Below are positions 1 to 7,826 of a DNA stretch of 64,000 bases, one piece after another. The notes beneath the pieces are model-generated. The model searched no databases and had not been told where the DNA came from. It worked only from the letters and a program-made list of their open reading frames with translations. The position numbers and the translations under genes were made by a program. Within the stretch, counting starts at the first letter, position 1, and every line of letters starts with the position of its first letter. Origin of the DNA: Sulfurospirillum sp. (GTDB lineage Bacteria; Campylobacterota; Campylobacteria; Campylobacterales; Arcobacteraceae); assembly GCA_030491005.1 (NCBI GenBank), contig JAKZMJ010000015.1, positions 1 to 64,000 of the forward strand, written 5' to 3'.

Positions 1-45
1 ATATATTATGTAGTTTTATTTTTGGGTTAGAATTGCTGGTGAACA
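1..45 (-). other. start of a further integron cassette, cut by the window edge
   Basis: This is the DNA left of the first attC site. In the array orientation it is the beginning of the next cassette. A reading frame on the minus strand starts with an ATG at about 46-44, inside the recombination box itself, and stays open to base 1 (about 15 codons). No ribosome binding site precedes it, so its coding status cannot be judged here. Confidence 0.4.
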
Positions 46-175
46 TAACGCCTGAGTTGAAAAACAAGGTATCCAAACGTCTTAGCTGTTAGCTATTTAT
101 ATATCTTAATGCGACACTTAAAAGCTCGTAGTTTTCGCACTATTACCTTGTTTTTCTTTCCAACGCTTTGTTATC
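45..175 (-). repeat. attC recombination site A
   Basis: An imperfect inverted repeat lies between two genes of the leftward array. The left arm reads ATAACGCCTGAG...AACAAGGTA and the right arm TACCTTGTT...CGCTTTGTTAT, with an asymmetric centre carrying GACACTTAAAAGCT. On the minus strand it starts with ATAACAAAGCG and ends GGCGTTATG, like the Vibrio VCR type of attC. The stop codon of the adjacent gene lies in the R'' box. The centre sequence recurs in sites C and D. Confidence 0.85.
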
Positions 176-752
176 TGTTACCGTTTTCTATTTGTTCAAT
201 CTCTGCTTTTAAGCTGTCATATTTTATCTTAATTGGGTTTAATCTTAGTAAACTTGATAGAGTGATACTCTTTTGAGTTTTAACTTTTTCATTTAAAATT
301 TTAGTTTCTAAAATATAAAAATCCCATTGAGATAAATTTAGTGGGTCTACGCTATTTTTATCTTTGTGTGATAACACACAAAAGATATAAATATCTGATT
401 TTCTAGTTCTTTCAGAATTATTTGATTGTGTTTTTCCTGTTTGTTGTATTCCAAATATAATTTTTGAAAATTCTTTTTGTTCCCAACTTTGAAGATATGA
501 AGATGATTTTATTTCGATTTTTAAACCATTTTTGGTTTTTAAATCGTAAGCATCCCATTCCTCTCTTTGACTATCCAAAATATCTATTGTTGATGCAACA
601 ATAAATTCTGCAAGAATACCACGAAGTGCATTTCCTAATAATTCTGAACTTGACCATTTCCAAAATGAAAGTACATTTAATAGTAATTTTTCATTATTAT
701 ATGTAAATTGTTCTTGACCTGTTTTGATGGTTGTTTGAATTGCTGGTAAAAT
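171..752 (-). CDS. cassette protein with PD-(D/E)XK nuclease-like pattern
   Basis: About 193 aa if read from ATT at 752-750. An AAGGAG lies five bases upstream, but there is no canonical start before TTG at 578, and the frame upstream of 578 looks coding (GNALRGILAEF). The order Glu in a helix (RGILAEF), Asp in WDAYD, then KIEIKSS fits a PD-(D/E)XK nuclease core; this is pattern recognition, not a family match. It follows the 305-aa gene in the same cassette with no attC between them, so the two probably act or move together. The start codon may be damaged or non-standard. Function unknown; a defence or DNA-processing role is a guess. Confidence 0.6.
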   Translation of the reverse strand: MLPAIQTTIKTGQEQFTYNNEKLLLNVLSFWKWSSSELLGNALRGILAEFIVASTIDILDSQREEWDAYDLKTKNGLKIEIKSSSYLQSWEQKEFSKIIFGIQQTGKTQSNNSERTRKSDIYIFCVLSHKDKNSVDPLNLSQWDFYILETKILNEKVKTQKSITLSSLLRLNPIKIKYDSLKAEIEQIENGNR

Positions 753-777
753 TTTGACTCCTTCATATAGCTATTTA

Positions 778-1695
778 TTATCCATTTTGTTTAAACCACT
801 TTAAAAGTTCTTTCCCTTTATTCATACCTTGAATTACTTTTTTCTTTTGAGATTCTACTGAATCAGCAAGTGATAATCTTGGTATTTCTATTCTAATTGA
901 TGCTGATTTATTTGCTTTAACAATATTCATATCTTTTGTTAAAAGTTGTGAATATTTTATTTCCATTTCATCTAGTTTATCACCCATCTTTTGAAATTGT
1001 AAATCAAAATAACCATGAGTTAATTTATGAACTAAATCTATATTACTTGGTAATATATTATTGTGTCTAAAGTATATAAAACTTGCTGATGATGGTTTAT
1101 GGTCTGGTTGTTCCATATTAAATTCTTTTGCTATATCTAACGATAATTTCCAATAATCTTTCCAAAAATCACTAACACTTTTATCAGCATCCATTTGATA
1201 GCCTCTTGTTCCTTTTTCAATCGCAGATTGTAAAAGTAAGATTTTATAATTTTTTCTATTTCCTAAATTCTCATTATCTTTAAAATACTTTAATATATCT
1301 TCATAATTTATTCTAAAATCAAAGCCTTTATTATTATCATTATGAAAACTTTGAGGTGCAATTAAAATTGTTGCGAAGGCAATAATTTTATTTAGTTTAA
1401 TATAATTATTTCCTCTTAAAGTATATCTCTCTTTTTGGTCTTTTTGAAAAGAAGCATTAACTTTATTTTCAATCAATAGTTTGTAGAATTTTTTATCTTT
1501 CGATTGAAATGTAATTTCTAAATCTGACTCACCTGTTGAATCAGTTACTGATCTTTGTGCTTCAACAAATTCTAAATTTTTATTATAAAAATTTGTTAGT
1601 TTTAAAAATAAATCTTGGAATTCTTTTGATGACATAAATTCTTCAAGTAGAAGTAAATCAATATCTCTTTCTGATACACCTGATATGTTTGTCAT
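778..1695 (-). CDS. cassette protein, PD-(D/E)XK nuclease superfamily
   Basis: 305 aa, first gene of a two-gene cassette. The segment around residues 50-90 reads DSTGESDLEITF...YKLLIENKV, the Asp...(D/E)xK arrangement of PD-(D/E)XK nucleases (D, then IENK on the next strand). The start ATG at 1695 is preceded by GAAGGAG, which begins right at the attC junction, so the gene sits at the front of its cassette as usual. The C-terminal half is predicted helical and ends with SQKKKVIQGMNKGKELLKWFKQ. The next gene begins 25 bases downstream and also has a nuclease-like pattern. Similar proteins are often annotated only as PD-(D/E)XK nuclease family; the substrate is unknown. Confidence 0.7.
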   Translation of the reverse strand: MTNISGVSERDIDLLLLEEFMSSKEFQDLFLKLTNFYNKNLEFVEAQRSVTDSTGESDLEITFQSKDKKFYKLLIENKVNASFQKDQKERYTLRGNNYIKLNKIIAFATILIAPQSFHNDNNKGFDFRINYEDILKYFKDNENLGNRKNYKILLLQSAIEKGTRGYQMDADKSVSDFWKDYWKLSLDIAKEFNMEQPDHKPSSASFIYFRHNNILPSNIDLVHKLTHGYFDLQFQKMGDKLDEMEIKYSQLLTKDMNIVKANKSASIRIEIPRLSLADSVESQKKKVIQGMNKGKELLKWFKQNG

Positions 1696-1710
1696 TTGCT
1701 ACTCCTTCAG

Positions 1711-1843
1711 ATAACGGCTAAAGTGAGGGACGATGGCGATAGTCGTATGTAATTATTTTCCGTTTCAAGTGTCTAAATGCGAAACATAGAAGCTCGAATA
1801 ATCGCCGTTGTAGCCTCGTTCCTCCTCCTCTGTTTTGTTATAC
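1711..1843 (-). repeat. attC recombination site B
   Basis: Left arm ATAACGGCTAAAGTGAGGGACGA and right arm TCGTTCC...TGTTTTGTTAT, with an inner pair CGATGGCGAT / ATCGCCGTTG. It separates the two-gene nuclease cassette from the CxxC protein cassette. Its length (about 130 bp) and box spacing match the other attC sites of the array. Confidence 0.88.
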
Positions 1844-1845
1844 AA

Positions 1846-2139
1846 TTAATGTATACTACAAATATCATCTTTACATTCAGTTTTAGAATCATCTTCTTCT
1901 AAACTTAGAATAGCTGTTCTAATAACTACACCAGCATTTGTTAATGCAACAATATCTGTTAAATCTGCTAATTCATTTTTTGTTATTCCAGAATCTAATG
2001 CTTCTTTAAATCTTCTTATTGTACAAGCATCACATCCCCTTGTAAGTGTTACTGCTAAACCAACTAAATGTTTATCTCTTTCTGTTAAGCATGATTGACT
2101 TGATACTTCTTTAAGTATTCTACCTGTTTTAAATTCCAT
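1846..2139 (-). CDS. cassette-borne AhpD/carboxymuconolactone decarboxylase-like protein
   Basis: 97 aa. Residues 30-50 read LTRGCDACTIRRFKEAL, the CxxC motif plus following helix of the AhpD-like CMD fold, where the two cysteines act as a peroxide- or thiol-reactive redox pair. The C-terminal helix (DIVALTNAGVVIRTAIL) also fits the fold. The tail has further cysteines (ECKDDIC) that are not part of the usual motif. It forms a single-gene cassette between attC sites B and C, with AAAGGAAA before the ATG. AhpD-like proteins are common chromosomal genes but less typical as integron cargo. Role in oxidative stress is an inference from family. Confidence 0.75.
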   Translation of the reverse strand: MEFKTGRILKEVSSQSCLTERDKHLVGLAVTLTRGCDACTIRRFKEALDSGITKNELADLTDIVALTNAGVVIRTAILSLEEDDSKTECKDDICSIH

Positions 2140-2158
2140 TTTATTTTCCTTTTTTTGT

Positions 2159-2291
2159 ATAACGGCTGAATTGAAGGACGATGGCGATTTAACGGCTTGA
2201 TTGTTTGCTATTTTAAGTATCTTAATTCGACACTTAAAAGCTTGAATTATCGCCGTGGTAGCCTCGTTCTTCTTCCAATGATTTGTTATAC
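2159..2291 (-). repeat. attC recombination site C
   Basis: Left arm ATAACGGCTGAATTGAAGGACGA, right arm TCGTTCTTCTTCCAATGATTTGTTAT, inner pair CGATGGCGAT / ATCGCCGTGG and centre CGACACTTAAAAGCTTG. Nearly the same outer boxes as site B, so the two share recent ancestry. The TAA stop of the next gene lies inside GTTAT. Confidence 0.88.
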
Positions 2292-2972
2292 ATCATCGTT
2301 ATCTTGACTTTGAATTGCCTTTATTATAAGACTTCCTAATTGTCTTGTATTTCGTTTATTCCCATTATTATTTAATAAGCTAATATTAAATTTTGATGCA
2401 AATACTCTAAGTATTGGTTTTGTTGGTGTTACAAGTTCATCATCTTTTAAAATTTCAATTGTTCCATTTTCAAGTTCTTGTATTGTGTATACATCAATAT
2501 TAACAGTTTTAATTGTAGTTATATCTGTTCTTGCTTTTTGTTTTTTAACTAATTTTGATAATGCTATTGAAACTTTACCACTGGCATTTGGTTGTGTCAT
2601 AAGCTTTTGAGCTTCTGATACAACTTCATTTAATAAAATTTCAATTTGCATTTCTTCTGTATTTATTCTTAATATAATTACCCTATCAACTTCGTTTAGA
2701 GTTGATGGATTAAATGATATATGTCCATTTGAATCCATTTTTGCTGTAGTTTTAACAGAAATTCTTTCACCTGTTGAACTAACAACATCATATCCTTTTT
2801 GATTAACTTCAATAACCATTTGACCATTTGTGATTAATGCCGAATATAGTTCTCCAATTCTACCACTTAGATGTCTTAACTCTGTTGGTGCTACACCCCA
2901 TTCTAGTTCTCGTTCAAACCAAGACATTGCTTCACCAAGTGATTGAATAATTTGCATTTGTGTTAAAGCCAA
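2286..2972 (-). CDS. cassette protein, DUF6998-like (possible nuclease fold)
   Basis: 228 aa. The N-terminal half (residues about 15-115) resembles the DUF6998 family as I recall it: ELEWGVAPTELRHLSGRIGELYSA, then GYDVVSSTGERISVKTT, then a stretch on bound values ending in RVIILRI. The Glu (GRIGELY), Asp (GYDVV) and ISVK pattern is compatible with a restriction-endonuclease-like core. The C-terminal half carries a second small domain ending KRNTRQLGSLIIKAI, which looks like a DNA- or partner-binding helix. It is the sole gene of its cassette. Function unknown; the family assignment is from memory. Confidence 0.55.
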   Translation of the reverse strand: MALTQMQIIQSLGEAMSWFERELEWGVAPTELRHLSGRIGELYSALITNGQMVIEVNQKGYDVVSSTGERISVKTTAKMDSNGHISFNPSTLNEVDRVIILRINTEEMQIEILLNEVVSEAQKLMTQPNASGKVSIALSKLVKKQKARTDITTIKTVNIDVYTIQELENGTIEILKDDELVTPTKPILRVFASKFNISLLNNNGNKRNTRQLGSLIIKAIQSQDNDDV

Positions 2973-2995
2973 TTTTATTTCCTTCTATTTAATGT

Positions 2996-3125
2996 ATAAC
3001 GTTGGACTTGAGAAACAAGTGGACGGAACGACTTGAAACTTTTGTCTTTATATTTTATTTAATCGACACTTAAAAGCTTGAAAAACCGCACTTTCCACTT
3101 GTTTCTCTCCAAGGTTTTGTTATCT
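2996..3125 (-). repeat. attC recombination site D
   Basis: Left arm ATAACGTTGGACTTGAGAAACAAGTGG pairs with right arm CCACTTGTTTCTCTCCAAGGTTTTGTTAT; centre CGACACTTAAAAGCTTG is shared with sites A and C. It separates the DUF6998-like cassette from the one-TM protein cassette. Confidence 0.88.
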
Positions 3126-3129
3126 TCTA

Positions 3130-3723
3130 CTAAATGTTTATTTCCTTTATTATATCATTTTTAATTTTATCAAGGGAAATATCAACTAATTTTTTATTTT
3201 TTTCTTGATTGCTTTTATCTTTTTGAAAACTTTTATCTAGTTCTATTATTCTTTTAATAACCTCGTTATTTGTGATTGAATCTTCACTATCTAGCTCAAG
3301 TGTTAAATTAGATGTTGATATGGCATTTTTGATTGAAATTTGTTCAAACATATTTTTACCTTGAATATATTTAATATGATTGTCTATATTATTTTTTAAT
3401 TTATTAATATATATGCTTGTTATTGTTTTAATCTTTGCATAATTCTCTTCACTATTTCTAATTATTTCTTGATTTTCAAAGTTATTTTTTAGTGTATTTT
3501 TAAGGATACTAATTTTTTCAGTAGTATTGTCTTCAGAATGTATACTAACTAACATTAATGATTCTTTATTTTCAATCTCTAATAATTTTAATAATTCCTC
3601 AAGTTTTTGTCGTTTAGTTGTTTTGATTTTTTGATTATTTTCATACTTGGATTTTATGTAATGAGATATTACAGTTACTAAAATACCTAAAAATGCACCA
3701 ACAATTAATGATTTATAATCCAT
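3130..3723 (-). CDS. cassette-encoded single-TM protein, unknown
   Basis: 197 aa. Residues 4-24 (KSLIVGAFLGILVTVISHYI) form one membrane segment at the N terminus. The rest is a charged, Lys/Glu/Asn-rich helical region likely cytoplasmic and partly coiled coil (KLEELLKLLEIENKE, ELDKSFQKDKSNQEKNKK). No enzymatic motif was seen. Single gene between attC sites D and E. The arrangement of a short membrane anchor and helical tail is common among phage-defence and secretion helper proteins, but nothing here identifies a family. Confidence 0.6.
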   Translation of the reverse strand: MDYKSLIVGAFLGILVTVISHYIKSKYENNQKIKTTKRQKLEELLKLLEIENKESLMLVSIHSEDNTTEKISILKNTLKNNFENQEIIRNSEENYAKIKTITSIYINKLKNNIDNHIKYIQGKNMFEQISIKNAISTSNLTLELDSEDSITNNEVIKRIIELDKSFQKDKSNQEKNKKLVDISLDKIKNDIIKEINI

Positions 3724-3738
3724 TCTATATTCCTTTAG

Positions 3739-3871
3739 ATAACGACTGAAGTGAGGGACGATGTAACCCTAATGGCACTTCAAATTACTTTCTAACTAAC
3801 TTTTAAAATGATAGCTTGAACCTACTTGAAAGCCGATGGGTTACTCGTTCCTCTCCTCTGTTTTGTTATCC
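3739..3871 (-). repeat. attC recombination site E
   Basis: Left arm ATAACGACTGAAGTGAGGGACGA and right arm TCGTTCCTCTCCTCTGTTTTGTTAT; inner pair GTAACCC / GGGTTAC. It bounds the first cassette next to attI. The centre differs from sites A, C and D. Confidence 0.88.
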
Positions 3872-3879
3872 ATTTCTAT

Positions 3880-4503
3880 TTAATACTCTAAATACTCTTC
3901 TATTTCATCTTTTGAGATAAATCCATTTTTTAATCCAATACTTTCTAAAAAAACAATTAATGAAGTTTTTAATAGAACTTTATTACCTTTTAATGTATCT
4001 AAAATTAATTCATCACTAAAATTTGATTTAATTGTTAAGCCTGATTCACCAAAATTTCTATTAATTTGATTTTTACCAGTATGAGTATAGTCATTCATTA
4101 TTGTGTAAACTCTACCTTTGATTTCTGAATAAAACTCAATGCCAGACTCTAAATCTACCTTATCTACTATTTTTTGAAATGGTTCTGGAAAATGTTTCTT
4201 CCAACTGTTAGCATTATAAATTGTTGTTATTTTTTCATCACTCATAACATAGTACATATATTTTAATTTTACAATATTTTCAAAAAATATTCTTTCTAGG
4301 GCAAAAGCAGAATTATATAATTTTTTTTCTACTAAAATATTAATTGATATAAAATGACTTAATGTATTTCTTGAAAATCCTGCCAATAACATATCTCTTT
4401 TATTGTCACTCATAATTTCAACTTTAGTCATTAGCTTTTCTATTTTATGAACTAAATCAATATCATCTTTAAGTTGTTTGTTTATGTTGTCTTGAATATT
4501 CAT
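3880..4503 (-). CDS. first integron cassette gene, helical protein of unknown function
   Basis: 207 aa, almost all helical. The segment YNSAFALERIFFENIVKLKY resembles the core of the DUF5677/DUF6988-type helical families, which carry an R-x(3-4)-E pair in a long helix; YTIMNDYTHTG supplies a later conserved-looking Asp/His stretch. No catalytic function is known to me for this group. As the cassette closest to attI it should be the most recently captured and, in most integrons, the best expressed. The ATG at 4503 follows the attI junction by about 30 bases with AAGGTC upstream, a weak ribosome site. Confidence 0.6.
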   Translation of the reverse strand: MNIQDNINKQLKDDIDLVHKIEKLMTKVEIMSDNKRDMLLAGFSRNTLSHFISINILVEKKLYNSAFALERIFFENIVKLKYMYYVMSDEKITTIYNANSWKKHFPEPFQKIVDKVDLESGIEFYSEIKGRVYTIMNDYTHTGKNQINRNFGESGLTIKSNFSDELILDTLKGNKVLLKTSLIVFLESIGLKNGFISKDEIEEYLEY

Positions 4504-4791
4504 ATTTGACCTTAATTTTTTATTTGCTTTGGATAACTATTTATTAAACATACATTATAGTCATTAAGCACTTAAATGTACTAATAACTAACATTCACAT
4601 AATACTGATAAACACTACCTCAAATGAAGAAACATTGCAAAATGACATCTTTTTTATGAATATTACTTTTTTTAGATAAGCTTTTAATGTATGTTTTATG
4701 TCTGTATTTCGGTGTAAATAGTACATTATGTATGTTTAATAGGTCTAAATCGTGATAAAAGTGCATTTATTAAGTTTGAGAGGAGTAACAA
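4504..4791. promoter_or_regulatory. attI region and intI promoter region
   Basis: This gene-free stretch separates the leftward cassettes from the rightward integrase. On the minus strand GTTATCC at 4537-4531 has the same form as the cassette junctions (GTTATCT, GTTATAC), so it marks the attI x attC crossover. A perfect 14-base inverted repeat (TATTAAACATACAT at 4542-4555 and its complement at 4728-4741) brackets the rest. AGGAG at 4781-4785 is the ribosome site of the integrase. The cassette promoter (Pc) should lie here or in intI but I cannot place it with confidence. Confidence 0.65.
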
Positions 4792-5742
4792 ATGGCTAAA
4801 AAATTATTGGAAGTGATGAGGGATAAGATTAGATTTAAGCATTATAGTATTAAAACAGAAAGGGTTTATTTATATTGGGTTAAGAAGTATATTTTGTTTC
4901 ATAATAAAAAGCATCCTAAAAATATGGGCAAGATAGAGATAGAAGAATATTTGACAAATTTGGCTATTTATAATCAGGTAAGTCCTGCTACTTAGAATCA
5001 AGCTTTTAATGCTATATTATTTTTATATGACATAGATACTTCAAAGTTTAATATTCAAGCATTTAGGGCAAAAGAGCGTACTCGTATGCCTGTAGTTTTA
5101 AGCATAGATGAAGTAAAAAAAATACTTACAAATATCACAGGTATAAATGGTATTATTGTATCACTTATATATGGGTGTGGTCTTCGTATAAAAGAAGCAT
5201 TAAGACTTAGGGTTAAAGATATTGATTTTGAGTATAACAATATTTATATATTTGATAGTAAATCTACAAAAGATAGGATAGTTCCCTTACCTTTAAAATT
5301 AAAAGATTTATTGAAAGAACAAATATTAAGAGTAGAAACTATTTTGGAAAAAGATTTAGATGATGGTTATGGTAGTGTTTATATGCCTCATAATTTATCA
5401 TTAAAATATAGAAATGCTTCTAAAGATATAAAATGGCAATACATTTTTCCTGCTTCTAAAGTATCTTATGATAAAAGAGAAGATATCACAAGAAGACATC
5501 ATGTAAATGATATAAATATAAATCGTGCTATTAAAAAATCAATTGATTTATGTAATATTTATAAAAGCGTTACTGCTCACACTTTTAGACACTCTTATGC
5601 TACTCATTTATTACAAAATGGAACAGATATACGCTCAATCCAAGAACTTTTAGGGCATAAATCAATTGAAACTACTAGGATATATGCACATGTTGTAAAA
5701 GAGTTAAATCAAGGCATTATTCAATCACCTTTAGATTTTTAG
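4792..5742 (+). pseudogene. intI: integron integrase with one in-frame stop codon
   Basis: A tyrosine recombinase of 316 codons if the TAG at 4993-4995 is ignored; both halves are in the same frame. The N-terminal SAM-like part (residues 1-67) ends ...YNQVSPAT, then TAG, then NQAFNAILFLY, where integron integrases usually have QNQ, so a single C-to-T change of a Gln codon explains it. The catalytic set is present: Arg in CGLRIKEAL, HTFRH, His in LLGHKS and Tyr in RIYAHV. The extra segment between the Arg and HTFRH (about 60 residues, including a WQYIFPAS stretch) is typical of IntI and absent from XerCD. Divergent orientation to the cassettes is standard. An ATG at 5086 could start a 218-aa catalytic fragment lacking the N-terminal DNA-binding domain. 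Probably inactive. Confidence 0.9.
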
Positions 5743-5761
5743 TATGATTTTATATTAAGAT

Positions 5762-6133
5762 TTATTTATTTTCTAAATTAGCATATTCTTCATCGGAAAA
5801 TATTCGTGAAACTGTAATAAACTGGTAACCTAAGTCTATTTCAAGTGAAAAAGAGTTGCCAAATGCAGAACTTTCTTTTTTAACATCAATTAAAATATGG
5901 GAGTGCTTAAAATATTCGAATTGATCTTTATCTATAAAAAACTCAACATCACATATCTCTCCTAGCTTTACATTTCTTGAAGGTACATGAAAATCTTTTA
6001 CAGAATAACACATAGGTGCAGTTCCATCACAGCAACCACCACTTTGATTAAATACTAATTTACCATTTTCTTTTTTTAACTCTTCTATAACTTTAGAAGC
6101 TTCAATACTTACAGATACTCTTTTAGTAAACAT
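5762..6133 (-). CDS. DUF779 family protein
   Basis: 123 aa. The motif FNQSGGCCDGTAPMCY near residues 28-44 is the cysteine-rich signature of DUF779 proteins, which are usually encoded beside acetaldehyde/aldehyde dehydrogenases, as here. It starts 67 bases after the dehydrogenase and is probably cotranscribed with it. The biochemical role is not established; a helper or regulatory role for the dehydrogenase is inferred from gene pairing. It converges with the integrase gene, leaving only 19 bases between them, so the integron ends directly against this operon. Confidence 0.85.
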   Translation of the reverse strand: MFTKRVSVSIEASKVIEELKKENGKLVFNQSGGCCDGTAPMCYSVKDFHVPSRNVKLGEICDVEFFIDKDQFEYFKHSHILIDVKKESSAFGNSFSLEIDLGYQFITVSRIFSDEEYANLENK

Positions 6134-6200
6134 TTTTTTCCTTTATTTTTAATATATAGAAGAAAAACTTCTATATATTTATTATTTCTTTAAATTGATT

Positions 6201-7697
6201 TTAGAAAAAACCTAAAGCATCTTTACTATAAGAAGTTAAGATATTTTTTGTATGTCTATAAGCATTTAACATCATCATATGAGTTTCTCTTCCAATTCCT
6301 GATTTTTTATATCCACCAAATGAAGCATGTGAAGGATATAAATGATAACAATTCACCCATACACGACCAGCTTCAATACCTCTGCTGAATTTATGTAATT
6401 GATGTGCATCTCTTGACCAAATTCCTGAACCTAAACCATAGATTGTATCATTTGCAATTTCCAGTGCTTCATCTTCATCTTTAAATGTAGTTACTGCTAA
6501 AACAGGACCAAAAATTTCTTCTTGGAAAATTCGCATTTTATTATGACCTTTAAAAACTGTAGGTTTAATATAATTACCATTTGGATGAGTTTTATTATCA
6601 TAAGCTTCTCCACCTATTAAGCACTGTGCCCCTTCTTCTTTAGCGATTTTTATATAAGAAAGAATTTTTTCTTGTTGAGCCGTTGAACATTGAGCTCCCA
6701 TTTTTGTAGTTGGATCAAGTGGGTCTTCCATAGTAATAGCTTCAATTCTCTCTAAACATCTTTTCATAAAAGGTTCATAAATTGATTCTTGAATTAATGC
6801 TCGAGATGGACAAGTACAAACTTCACCACTATTAAATGCAAACAATACTAAACCTTCAATAGCTTTATCAAAAAAAGCATCATCTTTATCCATAATTGAT
6901 TCCATAAAGATATTTGGAGATTTTCCACCAAGTTCTAAAGTAGAAGGAATAATATTTTCAGTTGCATATTGCATAATCAACTGTCCTGTTGTGGTTTCAC
7001 CTGTAAAACCAACTTTTTTAACATCAGGATGAGTAGCTAAATGTTTACCGATTTTCCCACCAGCACCATTGATAATATTAATAACACCTTTTGGAAGTAC
7101 ATCAGCAATTGTTTCCATTAAAATTAAGATTGACATAGGAGTTGCTGATGCTGGTTTTAAAACAACACAATTTCCAGCAGCCAATGCAGGTGCTATCTTC
7201 CAAGCTGCCATTAATAATGGGAAATTCCAAGGAATGATTTGAGCAACTACACCTAATGGTTCGTACACTTCTTGTGATATAGTATTTTCATCTAAATCAG
7301 AAACATCACCAGACTCACCTCTAATAACTGAAGCAAAATATCTAAAATGATCAACAACTAAAGGTATATCTGCTGCTAGTGTTTCTCTTATAGCTTTACC
7401 ATTATCTAATGTTTCAGCAAGAGCTAAAGCTTCTAAATTCCCTTCAATTGCATCTGCAATTTTATTAAGCATTGTTGATCTTTCGATAACTGATGTGTGC
7501 TTAAATGACTGGAAAGCTGTTTTCGCAGCTTGTACTGCATCTTCAACATCATCTTCATTTGATCTTGGAATTCTTGTAAGAATTTCACCATCAACTGGCG
7601 AAATATTATCAAAATATGTTAAACTTTTAGGACTCACCCATTCTCCACCTATAAAGTTCTCGTATTGTGCCTTGTACTGCGGTTTAGTATATGCCAT
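6201..7697 (-). CDS. NAD(P)-dependent aldehyde dehydrogenase (ExaC/AldB type)
   Basis: 498 aa, full length for the family. It oxidises aldehydes to carboxylates in the cytoplasm. Visible motifs: PWNFP with Asn159, general base Glu255 in LELGGKSPN, and nucleophile Cys294 in NSGEVCTCPSRA. The segment around Cys294 with a second cysteine two residues later and the C-terminal HASFGGYKKSGIGRE match the acetaldehyde/ethanol-oxidation branch (ExaC/AldB), and the downstream DUF779 gene supports this. AAAAGGA lies before the ATG. It may function in ethanol or acetaldehyde use; the exact substrate is inferred. Confidence 0.92.
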   Translation of the reverse strand: MAYTKPQYKAQYENFIGGEWVSPKSLTYFDNISPVDGEILTRIPRSNEDDVEDAVQAAKTAFQSFKHTSVIERSTMLNKIADAIEGNLEALALAETLDNGKAIRETLAADIPLVVDHFRYFASVIRGESGDVSDLDENTISQEVYEPLGVVAQIIPWNFPLLMAAWKIAPALAAGNCVVLKPASATPMSILILMETIADVLPKGVINIINGAGGKIGKHLATHPDVKKVGFTGETTTGQLIMQYATENIIPSTLELGGKSPNIFMESIMDKDDAFFDKAIEGLVLFAFNSGEVCTCPSRALIQESIYEPFMKRCLERIEAITMEDPLDPTTKMGAQCSTAQQEKILSYIKIAKEEGAQCLIGGEAYDNKTHPNGNYIKPTVFKGHNKMRIFQEEIFGPVLAVTTFKDEDEALEIANDTIYGLGSGIWSRDAHQLHKFSRGIEAGRVWVNCYHLYPSHASFGGYKKSGIGRETHMMMLNAYRHTKNILTSYSKDALGFF

Positions 7698-7826
7698 TTT
7701 AAAATCCTTTTATTTAATATTGTTCTTCTACAAACAAAATTGTACTCTTATTTTATAGCCTGAATATAGCTATATAATACTTAATTAAAAAATATCAGAA
7801 GTTATTATTAGAGGTTTACTTAAGAC

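Noticed and set aside
1711-3871. CRISPR-like array from the regularly spaced similar repeats
   Set aside because: The repeats are about 130 bases, palindromic, and separated by whole genes with stop codons at the boxes; they are attC sites.
5055-5240. Minus-strand 61-aa ORF inside the integrase
   Set aside because: Lies opposite the integrase catalytic domain, whose frame has all conserved residues; no ribosome site and no protein-like features.
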